From positions 1 through 20,874 of the IMG/VR virus record IMGVR_UViG_3300042335_000165: DNA of 20,874 bases, one strand, 5' to 3'. The position numbers were made by a program, and so were the translations under genes. Source of the stretch: a virus. The stretch's first letter is position 1. Every line of letters begins with the position of its first letter. Positions 7,693-14,702 of the stretch are shown in pieces. The notes under the pieces were generated by a model. The model had not been told where the DNA came from. It did no database searches and worked only from the letters and a program-made list of their open reading frames with translations.

Positions 7693-8679
7693 ATGGCATT
7701 TTCACTGGGAGGATTAACATCCTATGTCGAGCAACAGCGGTTGCCGTTGCTGACCAAAGCGGTTTTCGATGCGAAGACCCAATCATTGATGCAGAAGCGT
7801 GTGGGCGTTAAGTTTGAGGAATCCTTGAACTTGATGGACACCGATGCTGTGTTTCAAGCCGCATCCACTTGTGCGTGGAATGCGTCAGGCACAACCACGT
7901 TCAGCCAGCGTAACATCAGCGTTGCGCGCGTTAAGGTGCAAGAGGAGTTGTGTCCACGTTCATTGGAACAGTACTGGATGCAGACGCAGTTGACGCAGGG
8001 TAGCAACTACGAAGGTGTGCCTTTCGAGCAGGCGTTTGCCGAGCAGAAGGCAAAGCAGATTGCCAAGAACATCGAAAACGCCATTTGGCAGTCAACAACT
8101 GCGACTGGCGCATCAGGGTGGACAGGTTCATCTGCATCATTGAGCGGTGACGCGAATCTGAACAAGACCGTTGGTTTGTTGCACCTGATGGAGAAAACCA
8201 CTGCATCCGCTTCAATCGTGTCGAGCCTTGCAGGTGCGGCTTTCAGCGACACCACCATCGTGAGTGCGTTTGAGAATGTGTATCAGAACATCCCTGTTGA
8301 AATCATCAGCAAGGACGACATCTACGCTTTCTGCGGTTGGGATACTTACCGCATCCTTGCCAACAAACTTGTAGGATTGAACTTGTATCAGGGCGACCTT
8401 GGGCAGTTGGGTGCTGGTGAGATGTTCTTCCCTGCGACCAATATGAGAATCTGCGCGGTGAATGGATTGAATGGCACGCGCCGCATCGTGGCAACGTCAT
8501 TGAGCAACCTGTTTTTCGGAACTGACCTGCTTTCTGATGAGGATACCTTCCGCATTTGGGCATCGTACGACAACGACCAGATTCGCTTCCAAGCGGCACT
8601 GAAATACGGGGTGCAATTTGCTTATCCCGAGTTTATGGTGCTATACAAAGCAAGCAACGCAACCACACCTGCTGGCTGA
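7693..8679 (+). CDS. Major capsid protein
   Basis: The 328-residue protein follows protease and scaffold genes and is followed by a strong terminator, typical of the major capsid gene. Sequence features fit a capsid protein of Bacteroidota phages: a helical N-terminus (TSYVEQQRLPLLTKAVFDAK), then QRNISVARVKVQEELCPRSL, an AEQKAKQIAKNIENAIW helix, and a C-terminal EDTFRIWASYDNDQIRFQAA segment. Its length fits an HK97-fold protein without a fused scaffold domain, consistent with a separate scaffold upstream. Only seven bases (A-rich) separate it from the scaffold gene. The fold itself cannot be proved by eye. Confidence 0.75.
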   Translation: MAFSLGGLTSYVEQQRLPLLTKAVFDAKTQSLMQKRVGVKFEESLNLMDTDAVFQAASTCAWNASGTTTFSQRNISVARVKVQEELCPRSLEQYWMQTQLTQGSNYEGVPFEQAFAEQKAKQIAKNIENAIWQSTTATGASGWTGSSASLSGDANLNKTVGLLHLMEKTTASASIVSSLAGAAFSDTTIVSAFENVYQNIPVEIISKDDIYAFCGWDTYRILANKLVGLNLYQGDLGQLGAGEMFFPATNMRICAVNGLNGTRRIVATSLSNLFFGTDLLSDEDTFRIWASYDNDQIRFQAALKYGVQFAYPEFMVLYKASNATTPAG

Positions 8680-8684
8680 TTATA

Positions 8685-8715
8685 GGGCAGGGAAACCTGC
8701 CCTTCTTTTTCTTTT
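8685..8715 (+). terminator. Rho-independent terminator after the capsid gene
   Basis: GGGCAGG (8685-8691) pairs perfectly with CCTGCCC (8696-8702) around a GAAA tetraloop. A T-rich tract with two C interruptions follows (8703-8715). It lies six bases after the capsid stop and may partly end transcription so that downstream genes are made at lower level. Confidence 0.85.
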
Positions 8716-8737
8716 GACACTATAAACAAGAAAAAAT

Positions 8738-9286
8738 ATGAGCTGCGCACTTACATCAGGTTATGCATTAGGATGCCGCAACAATGTCGGCGGCATTAGC
8801 GAAATTAGGCTTGCATCGTGGAACGTAACAGGGTCAGTAGCCACCAACACCACAGGCACGGTGACTGGCTTTACAGGTTATGCTTCGGGAAGCAATGCCT
8901 TCTACAAATACGAATTGCCGAAGGGCGTGGGTCAGTTCACTGAAACGACAAACGCCAGCGTTGAAAACGGCACTATCTTTTACCAGCAAGAAATGACTTT
9001 GGTCATCAACAGGCTCACGCAAGAGGTGCGCAATCAGTTGCGCCTTGCTTCGAATGGCAGGTTGTTGGCCATTGTAACTGACCGCAACGGCAAGTATTGG
9101 CTGTTGGGTGAAACGAATGGCATCGAGGTTACGGGCGGCACGGCGCAGTCAGGAACAGCGATGGGTGACCGTGGTGGTTATGAGTTGACGTTCACGGCGA
9201 TGGAGGCACAGCCTTGCAGGGAGGTGCTATCGACTGTCATCGCAGGTGTGACGTCAGGTACGCAAATTACAGGCGGCGCGAATTAA
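8738..9286 (+). CDS. Probable major tail (tube) protein
   Basis: The 182-residue beta-rich protein has a pattern typical of tail tube subunits: YKYELPKGVGQFTETTNAS, then SVENGTIFYQQEMTLVINRL, a short helix (QEVRNQLRLASNG), LAIVTDRNGKYWLLGETNG, and GDRGGYELTFTAMEAQPC near the C-terminus. Tail tube proteins polymerise around the tape measure. The gene stands alone between two terminators, right after the capsid gene, which would allow high-level expression. The start ATG at 8738 follows an A-rich leader (AAGAAAAAAT). A head decoration protein is the main alternative, but the repeated strand-turn pattern and the ending favour a tube. Confidence 0.65.
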   Translation: MSCALTSGYALGCRNNVGGISEIRLASWNVTGSVATNTTGTVTGFTGYASGSNAFYKYELPKGVGQFTETTNASVENGTIFYQQEMTLVINRLTQEVRNQLRLASNGRLLAIVTDRNGKYWLLGETNGIEVTGGTAQSGTAMGDRGGYELTFTAMEAQPCREVLSTVIAGVTSGTQITGGAN

Positions 9287-9308
9287 GTGTAGTTCAGTTT
9301 GGGTTGGT

Positions 9309-9349
9309 GAAAGCCAGTGCGTAAGGGTCGCACTGGCTTTCTTATTTTT
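9309..9349 (+). terminator. Strong rho-independent terminator after the tail tube gene
   Basis: A perfect 13-bp stem, GAAAGCCAGTGCG (9309-9321) with CGCACTGGCTTTC (9329-9341), has a 7-base loop and a TTATTTTT tail. It separates the head/tube genes from the glycosyltransferase. Its T tract overlaps a promoter-like element. Confidence 0.9.
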
Positions 9350-9350
9350 G
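9343..9350 (+). promoter_or_regulatory. Promoter-like -7 element TATTTTTG before the glycosyltransferase
   Basis: TATTTTTG matches the Bacteroidota -7 consensus TAnnTTTG and is followed by CAC, like the site at 20355. It overlaps the terminator's T tract. No clear -33 TTTG is seen at the right distance. The ATG of the next gene is 27 bases downstream, after a G-poor leader. Confidence 0.35.
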
Positions 9351-9358
9351 CACAACAC

Positions 9359-9371
9359 AAACCCTTAAATC
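9359..9371 (+). repeat. Leader repeat AAACCCTTAAATC, copy 1
   Basis: This 13-mer lies 6 bases before the ATG of the glycosyltransferase and is repeated exactly at 20528-20540, just before the last gene of the window. Related A/C-rich leaders precede the other small right-end genes. Confidence 0.5.
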
Positions 9372-9377
9372 TGCACA

Positions 9378-10448
9378 ATGAGAATCTGCATCGTTTACAA
9401 CCAACACCCGACTGGGTGCAGTTACTACCGACTTGAAATGCCGAATGCGGCCGTTCACGACCTATGCGGTGGGGTGGTGGATTTTGTCAGCATCGATGAT
9501 ATACGAAGGATGGAAGAGGATGAATTGAAAACGATTGACCTATTCCTGTACAATCGCACGTGGATAGCAGGGCCGTTGGAGGCGGTTGAGCAGGTGGCCA
9601 ACATCCTTCGGCAATACGGCGCGCGCATCATCCTTGATATGGATGACTATTGGCATTTAGGCACAGGGCATAGCTTTTACAGGCATTACCACGACACGAA
9701 GATGCCTGCGATAATCGAAAAGCACATCCGCATAGCTGACCACATCATCACGACCACGACATACCTGCGCGATGAGTTGGTCAAGTTCAACAAGAACGTC
9801 AGCATATTTCCGAACACGCCTTATTTGCAATACAAGCAGTTTCAGGAACAGCCAACGCAAAGCGAGCGGGTGCGGTTCGGTTACTTCGGCGCGGCCCAGC
9901 ACACAGAGGATGTTGAGTTGATGCGGTCACCACTGCAACGCCTGTCGGATGAAACCGAACTGGATGGCAAGTATATGATTTACTTGGCGGGCTGGAATGA
10001 TAGCAACCCAATCTATCAAGGCTATGAGCAGGTGTTCAGCAACAAAGGGAAGAACAACAACTATTCGCGCATTCAAGCGGCAGATATTTACAGCTATGTG
10101 CAGGGTTACAACTGGGTAGACGTGAGCCTTGCACCTTTACGCGACACCAAGTTCAATCGCTTAAAGTCGGAGTTGAAGATAACGGAAGCGGCGTGGATGG
10201 GTAAGGCGGTCATTGCCAGCGAGGTGCCTATGTATGCCGACTGCATCGAGAATGGCGTGGATGGGTGGCTTGTTCCTGAAAAGAAGGAGAAGTTGTGGTA
10301 TAAGTATATACGGGCGTTTATCAATGAACCTGCGATGGCGAAGGAAATGGGTGAGCGGTTGCGGGCGAAGATGCAGGGCAAGTTTGATATTCAGCAAATC
10401 AGCGAGGCGAGGCTGAATTTGTACAAAAGCGTGGCGCGTGGTATTTAA
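9378..10448 (+). CDS. Glycosyltransferase, GT4/GT1-like (GT-B fold)
   Basis: The 356-residue protein begins with MRICIVYNQHPTGCSYYRL, a first Rossmann strand followed by a substrate-binding loop. It carries IILDMDDYW near residues 85-94, a motif common in phage and bacterial GT-B enzymes. The second Rossmann domain has SELKITEAAWMGKAVIAS (about 264-281) and then ENGVDGWLVPEKKEK, the usual donor-nucleotide site with its conserved Glu. It probably transfers a sugar from a nucleotide donor to a virion protein, a host surface glycan or another acceptor that the sequence does not show. It has its own terminator and promoter-like element upstream and interrupts the structural genes, so it looks like an added gene (moron). 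Confidence 0.8.
   Translation: MRICIVYNQHPTGCSYYRLEMPNAAVHDLCGGVVDFVSIDDIRRMEEDELKTIDLFLYNRTWIAGPLEAVEQVANILRQYGARIILDMDDYWHLGTGHSFYRHYHDTKMPAIIEKHIRIADHIITTTTYLRDELVKFNKNVSIFPNTPYLQYKQFQEQPTQSERVRFGYFGAAQHTEDVELMRSPLQRLSDETELDGKYMIYLAGWNDSNPIYQGYEQVFSNKGKNNNYSRIQAADIYSYVQGYNWVDVSLAPLRDTKFNRLKSELKITEAAWMGKAVIASEVPMYADCIENGVDGWLVPEKKEKLWYKYIRAFINEPAMAKEMGERLRAKMQGKFDIQQISEARLNLYKSVARGI
10438..10447 (+). promoter_or_regulatory. GTGGTATTTA motif, copy 4
   Basis: The exact 10-mer overlaps the end of the glycosyltransferase gene, again read as R-G-I-stop, and ends 6 bases before the ATG at 10454. Confidence 0.5.
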
Positions 10449-10453
10449 CCTTG

Positions 10454-11260
10454 ATGCTATACCTGAAAGCCAGCCAATCGAATACTATCAACGTCACGTG
10501 GACTGAACGCGCAACCAACGCGACCATCTACAAGTTGATACTGACCAACATCGCCAAGAACACCAGCACGGCGGTGTACATTGACGCGATTAGCAACGCA
10601 TCCAGTTACGAGGAGAGATATGACCGCTTCACCTTCACGCTTGGCGCATTGGAGAAGGGGCAGTATAAATACGAGGTGTATCAGGATGCTAACGGCTACG
10701 CGGCAGGTGATACCCTTGGTGGCGGCTTGTTCGTGTTTGAAGATGGCGGCTATGCGTACATTAGTGCGGCGGCTGACCAAAGCACGAATGCGCCTTGGGG
10801 GTGTCAGGGGACTTTGATACTGGAAGGCGCATCACCCGAAGCGATTGGTCAGGGCCTAATTAACACCGCAACAATCGTTGCAGGTTGCGCCACATCGGGT
10901 ATAAGCGCGAGGCTTTGCGATGAATTGATACTGAACGGGTATAGCGATTGGTTTCTTCCTTCGCTTGATGAATTGTCCGAAATGTACACCAAATTGAAGG
11001 TGAACGGCTTCGGCAACTTCGCAAATCACACCTATTGGTCATCAACGCAAGCCGATGCTAATCAGGCTTTCACAGTGAATATGAATAACGGCAATCAAGG
11101 CACGCATTCAAAGGGTAGCACGTCAAATCGCTACACAAGAGCGATGCGGAGATTCCTGATGGGAACGCCAAGGGTCGTGGAAACAGGATTGGCCTACATT
11201 GAACCCGCAGTTGAAACCTACGTTGCACCAAGTAACAACAACACCTATGTCAGCTTCTAA
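10454..11260 (+). CDS. Ig-like plus DUF1566 (Lcl C-terminal-like) protein, candidate surface or receptor-binding protein
   Basis: The 268-residue product has two parts. Residues 1 to about 100 look like a beta-sandwich: NTINVTWTERATNATIYKL, then YDRFTFTLGALEKGQYKYEVYQ. Residues about 100-236 match DUF1566/Lcl-type domains, with GYSDWFLPSLDELSEMY, TYWSSTQADANQAFTVNM and RYTRAMRRF. This fold is related to the C-type lectin/FGE group often displayed on surfaces for ligand binding. I chose the ATG at 10454, six bases after a GTGGTATTTA motif, over the TTG three bases earlier. There is no signal peptide, as expected for a virion protein. The gene overlaps the portal start by 14 bases. A head decoration or tail tip role is inferred, not shown. 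Confidence 0.6.
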   Translation: MLYLKASQSNTINVTWTERATNATIYKLILTNIAKNTSTAVYIDAISNASSYEERYDRFTFTLGALEKGQYKYEVYQDANGYAAGDTLGGGLFVFEDGGYAYISAAADQSTNAPWGCQGTLILEGASPEAIGQGLINTATIVAGCATSGISARLCDELILNGYSDWFLPSLDELSEMYTKLKVNGFGNFANHTYWSSTQADANQAFTVNMNNGNQGTHSKGSTSNRYTRAMRRFLMGTPRVVETGLAYIEPAVETYVAPSNNNTYVSF

Positions 11261-13298
11261 ATTCGCATTCAGTTTCATCCCGACCACCGACTATCAGTTG
11301 CCTGTAATGCTTGAAAACAAGCAGGCCAATATGGTGCTGTTTGGTGAGCGCAACGAATACCCCTACTATCTGCTTGACAACTACCACAAAAGCGCGAAGC
11401 ACTGCGCCATCGTCAATGGCAAGGTTCACTACATCGTAGGCAAGGGATGGAAGGCGAGCGATAAAGGTACAGTTGAACAGCAAGCACGTGCGGAGGAGTT
11501 CATCCGCGACCCCAACGTTGAGGATGATTTGAACGACTTGACCGAGAAGTTGGTGCTGGATTTGGAGTTGTTTAACGGCTTCGCGCTCGCAGTGACGTGG
11601 AATCGTGGCGGTGGCATCGCCTTTGTTGAACACGTTCCATTCCAAAAGGTGCGAGTTAGTTTGGATGATGAGATGTTCCTGATTGCTGACTGGTACGATG
11701 CACGTATGATTCAGCAATTTCCAAAGGGCAACGAGGTGGAGAAGATGCCGAAATTCGATGAGAAGAATCGCGTTGGAAAGCAAATGTTTTACTACCGCCA
11801 CTATTCGGCAGGCGTTCAGCACTACCCGCTTCCTAACTACCAAGGTGCGCTCGCTTACATTGAGTGCGATGCGGAGATAGCGCGCTTCCACATCAACAAC
11901 ATCCGCAACCAGTTTTGGGGTGGGCAGTTGATAAACTTCGCTGATGGCATCCCGACTGAGGAAGAAAAAGATGAGATTGAGCGGATGATGCGCCGCAAGT
12001 TCAGCGGTGCGGGGAATGCGGGTAGATTCGTGCTGACGTTTAGTAGCGGAAAGGAAAGCGCGCCGAGCATCCAATCGCTAACGCCGAGCGATTTGGACAA
12101 GCAGTTTGACCTGCTGAACAAGCAGATTCAGGAGGAAATATTTGTGGCGCATAACGTCACCAACCCGATGCTGTTTGGCGTGAAAACCGAAGGGCAGTTG
12201 GGAGGTCGTAAGGAATTGATTGAGGCTTACGAACTTTTCAAAAACACCTACATCAACGCGCGGGTGATGATTGTGGAAAGGATGATTAACTACATCGCAG
12301 GGTTTAACGACATCGAAGGCTTGTATTTATGCCCTACCGACCCAGTGACCGAGCAGTTAAGCGAACAGGTGCTGACGCAGATAATGACGCGCAACGAACT
12401 GCGCGAGAAGGCAGGCCTTGAACCGCTTGAAGAAGAAGCCACGCAACCCGAAGGCGCACCTGCGGCGGAGGCATTGGCGAGCGAGCCAGTGAACGAAGCA
12501 CTGCGGACGATGACAGGGCGGCAGTTTCAGCACCTAATGCGGATAGTGCGCAACTTCCAGTCGGGCAAGATTAGCGAGGCGCAGGCCCGCACGATGTTGG
12601 GCAGTGGCTTTGGCTTGACCGCCGAGCAGATTAACGACTTCCTGACTGATAGACAGGCCGAGTTCAGCGCACAGGGCGAAGATGCAGAGATGCGGATGTT
12701 GGCGGCGATTGGTGCGCAGTACGGCGATGACGCGGAAGCCTTTGACGTGGTGGACCAATGGGAGTTGGCATTGGAAGGCGACCCTGAAACCTTTGCGGTC
12801 GATGAGGAGGAGGAGAAGTTGGACAAGCGGATAATGGCCTATCGCAAGAAGAACAGGCTGGCAACGGTCAAAGAAATAGCCGAGGCGTTGAAGGTCAGCC
12901 CTGCGAAGATTCGCAAACGGATTGCCTATCTGCTGGAAAAAAACCGCTTCCCGATTAGCCGCGATATTGACATCGCAACGAAAGAAACGCCAGTTGAGGA
13001 GGAAGTGGTGGAGGTGCGCTATCGCTACGATTGGCGGCCAGAATATGCAGGATTGAGCAAGGCGGATGGCTACGACAAAAGCCGCAAGTTCTGCCAAACA
13101 ATGCTGGATTTGAGCGCGACAAAGTTGTACACAAGGAGCGATATAAACGACATCGGGCAGTTGGTTGGCTGGAATGTTTGGGAGCGCAGAGGCGGGTGGT
13201 TCACGCTTCCGAACGGCAACCACAGGCCAAGTTGCAGACATATGTGGGTTCAGCAGTTAGTGGTTAAAAAAGGAACAACGGTTAAAAGAGTAGTATGA
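11247..13298 (+). CDS. Portal protein with C-terminal HTH-like and MuF-like extension
   Basis: Residues 1 to about 385 of this 683-residue protein look like a portal: AIVNGKVHYIVGKGW, LDLELFNGFALAVTWN, EIARFHINNIRNQFWGG, and VTNPMLFGVKTEGQLGGR near 303-320, followed by the long wing helix. Portals form the ring through which DNA enters and to which the neck attaches. The extension holds a helical segment with SEAQARTMLGSGFGLT (about 442-457). A winged-helix-like stretch (LATVKEIAEALKVSP, from about 538) follows. A C-terminal part with SRKFCQTML and then NHRPSCRHMW recalls MuF-type minor head proteins. The start is the ATG at 11247, inside the end of the previous gene. An in-frame upstream start at 11199 would extend the overlap and is less likely. 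Confidence 0.75.
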   Translation: MSASKFAFSFIPTTDYQLPVMLENKQANMVLFGERNEYPYYLLDNYHKSAKHCAIVNGKVHYIVGKGWKASDKGTVEQQARAEEFIRDPNVEDDLNDLTEKLVLDLELFNGFALAVTWNRGGGIAFVEHVPFQKVRVSLDDEMFLIADWYDARMIQQFPKGNEVEKMPKFDEKNRVGKQMFYYRHYSAGVQHYPLPNYQGALAYIECDAEIARFHINNIRNQFWGGQLINFADGIPTEEEKDEIERMMRRKFSGAGNAGRFVLTFSSGKESAPSIQSLTPSDLDKQFDLLNKQIQEEIFVAHNVTNPMLFGVKTEGQLGGRKELIEAYELFKNTYINARVMIVERMINYIAGFNDIEGLYLCPTDPVTEQLSEQVLTQIMTRNELREKAGLEPLEEEATQPEGAPAAEALASEPVNEALRTMTGRQFQHLMRIVRNFQSGKISEAQARTMLGSGFGLTAEQINDFLTDRQAEFSAQGEDAEMRMLAAIGAQYGDDAEAFDVVDQWELALEGDPETFAVDEEEEKLDKRIMAYRKKNRLATVKEIAEALKVSPAKIRKRIAYLLEKNRFPISRDIDIATKETPVEEEVVEVRYRYDWRPEYAGLSKADGYDKSRKFCQTMLDLSATKLYTRSDINDIGQLVGWNVWERRGGWFTLPNGNHRPSCRHMWVQQLVVKKGTTVKRVV

Positions 13299-13861
13299 GC
13301 ATCGCCTTATTTGTATCGGAGGAATACCTGCTGGAAAACAGCGTGATAAACGAGAACGTAGCCTATACCCAAATCAGGCCCACGTTGGTCAAGGTTCAGG
13401 ATATGCACATCCAACCTGCGCTTGGCAGTGCGTTGTACAAAGAAGTGCAGACGCAAGTGGTGAGCGGTTCGGTGACCGCGCTAAACACCACACTGCTTGA
13501 AGATTACATCCAACCTGCAATCGTGCAATGGATGTACTTTGAACTTCCGATGGTGCTTTCCTTCAAGTATATGAACAAAGGGATGGACCGCAGGACCAGC
13601 ACTGAAAGCAACCCGATGAGCGTGGATGAGGTGTTCAAACTGATGGACAAGGTGAAGAACGATGCGGAGTGGTACACGGAGCGCATTACCCGCTACTTGC
13701 AGGAGAACCACGCCAGTTACCCATTGTTTGACAACCCACCAACGGCGATTGACACGATTTACCCGAACGGCAGTAGTTACCAAACAGGGATGGCATTGGG
13801 AAAGCGTGGACGCTTCCGTGACCCATTGGATTATCCCGAAAAACGATTCTATCCTTTTTAA
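13295..13861 (+). CDS. Head-tail connector protein (DUF6712-like)
   Basis: The 188-residue, mostly helical protein starts in an ATGA overlap with the portal gene. It has FVSEEYLLENSVINENVAYTQIRP at the N-terminus, then MHIQPALGSALYKEVQ, LEDYIQPAIVQWMYFELP and MDKVKNDAEWYTERITRYL. This is the pattern of small helical adaptor proteins, common in Bacteroidota phages, that sit directly after the portal gene and bridge portal and neck. The DUF6712 label comes from memory of such sequences. The position after the portal strongly supports a head-completion role. Confidence 0.65.
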   Translation: MSIALFVSEEYLLENSVINENVAYTQIRPTLVKVQDMHIQPALGSALYKEVQTQVVSGSVTALNTTLLEDYIQPAIVQWMYFELPMVLSFKYMNKGMDRRTSTESNPMSVDEVFKLMDKVKNDAEWYTERITRYLQENHASYPLFDNPPTAIDTIYPNGSSYQTGMALGKRGRFRDPLDYPEKRFYPF

Positions 13862-13900
13862 TGGCACACGCGAAGAACATTAACAAATTAAAGCAGTACT

Positions 13901-14404
13901 ATGAGTTGGGTGCAATTAAAGAACGACCTGCTGACCTTTGCGGCGGCACATCCACAAATCAACAGCGTGGGCTTCGGCGACCCGCTGGCGATAGGAACGG
14001 ACAACACGATAAACCTGCGGACAACGGACAGGGATAGGGTTGTTTACCCTTTGCTGTTTGCTGACCTGCAATCGATGACCGCGAATGTTGGTGCGCTTAC
14101 GCTTGGCGTGAGTGTGCTTGTGATGGACCGCGTTGAGGATAGCCGCAACCTATCAACAGTGGTGACAGGTAGCGTTGTAGCGAGGTGGACTGACAACGAA
14201 GACGAGGTGCTGAACGACACTTTATATATAATGCGTGACTTTATCAGCAAGTTCACGAATGACCCTGCGAAGGATTACACCTTACAGGATGCGGTGAGTG
14301 CAACGCGATTCGTGGAGGCGAGGGATGACAAGGTCGCGGGATGGCAGGCTTCGGCAAACTTTGACTTTGAATATCCGCACAATTCTTGCGAAGTTCCGAC
14401 ATAA
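13901..14404 (+). CDS. Neck/tail-completion (tail terminator-like) protein
   Basis: The 167-residue protein begins MSWVQLKNDLLTFAAAHPQI, followed by NSVGFGDPLAIG, VVYPLLFADLQS, a LGVSVLVMDRVEDSRNLS strand-turn-strand, and VLNDTLYIMRDFISKF. It ends with DDKVAGWQASANFDFEYP. This mix of an N-terminal helix, central beta sheet and a helix after a D-rich turn resembles tail terminator or neck proteins that cap the tail tube. It lies two genes after the portal in the connector block, with a 39-base gap before it. The exact family is not certain. Confidence 0.55.
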   Translation: MSWVQLKNDLLTFAAAHPQINSVGFGDPLAIGTDNTINLRTTDRDRVVYPLLFADLQSMTANVGALTLGVSVLVMDRVEDSRNLSTVVTGSVVARWTDNEDEVLNDTLYIMRDFISKFTNDPAKDYTLQDAVSATRFVEARDDKVAGWQASANFDFEYPHNSCEVPT

Positions 14405-14414
14405 GTGGTATTTA
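14405..14414 (+). promoter_or_regulatory. GTGGTATTTA motif, copy 5
   Basis: The exact 10-mer begins right after the stop codon of the neck protein gene and ends 15 bases before the ATG at 14430. It has the same spacing class as the copy at 7083. Confidence 0.5.
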
Positions 14415-14429
14415 ACTAAAAATAGCGAT

Positions 14430-14702
14430 ATGAACATTGGGCAACAATTAGACGCGATGCTGGGAGGCTACGGCGCAATTACCGTAGTCACAGGCGCGGT
14501 GACAGGTCAGGCGTTTGAATTTCTTGTGGTGAATGCATCCACGAGCTTCACGACTTTGACCGACAGCGAAGGCAACAACGCGCTGACGTACTTGGGATTA
14601 TCAGGCATTACAGTGATGACAGGGATGATTGTCAGGGCGCGTAACGGCTTGAAATTAGCCGCGGTCACGGTATCAGGCGGCAACGTATTTGCTTATTCCT
14701 GA
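14430..14702 (+). CDS. Small virion-like protein (fibre-associated), unknown family
   Basis: The 90-residue product is rich in Gly, Ala, Thr and Val with repeated short strands: AITVVTGAVTGQAFEFLVVN, then TTLTDSEGNNALTYLGLSG, MTGMIVRARNGLKLAAVTVS and an aromatic end (NVFAYS). I chose the ATG at 14430, which follows motif copy 5 and an A-rich stretch; an in-frame opening upstream lies inside the neck gene. The stop shares a base with the start of the fibre gene (TGATG), so the two are coupled. It could be a fibre base, a trimer partner or a small decoration protein. I do not recognise it beyond that. Confidence 0.6.
   Translation: MNIGQQLDAMLGGYGAITVVTGAVTGQAFEFLVVNASTSFTTLTDSEGNNALTYLGLSGITVMTGMIVRARNGLKLAAVTVSGGNVFAYS

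Noticed and set aside
11065-11160. Diversity-generating retroelement variable region in the DUF1566 gene
   Set aside because: The fold and Asn-rich stretch invite the idea, but I found no reverse transcriptase gene and no template repeat in the window.
11250-12074. Long minus-strand frame opposite the portal gene (274 codons)
   Set aside because: It is fully covered by the portal core on the + strand, has no domain I recognise, and nothing else in the window lies on the minus strand.
12534-13241. Long minus-strand frame opposite the portal extension (235 codons)
   Set aside because: It mirrors the + strand gene and has the Cys/Arg/Leu-rich look of antisense translation.
13861-14037. 58-codon + strand frame starting MAHAKNINKLKQYYELG
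   Set aside because: Although it starts in a TAATG overlap with the connector gene, 137 of its 177 bases lie inside the better-supported neck protein gene, and its second half reads like an off-frame translation (RRPAGDRNGQHDKPADNG).
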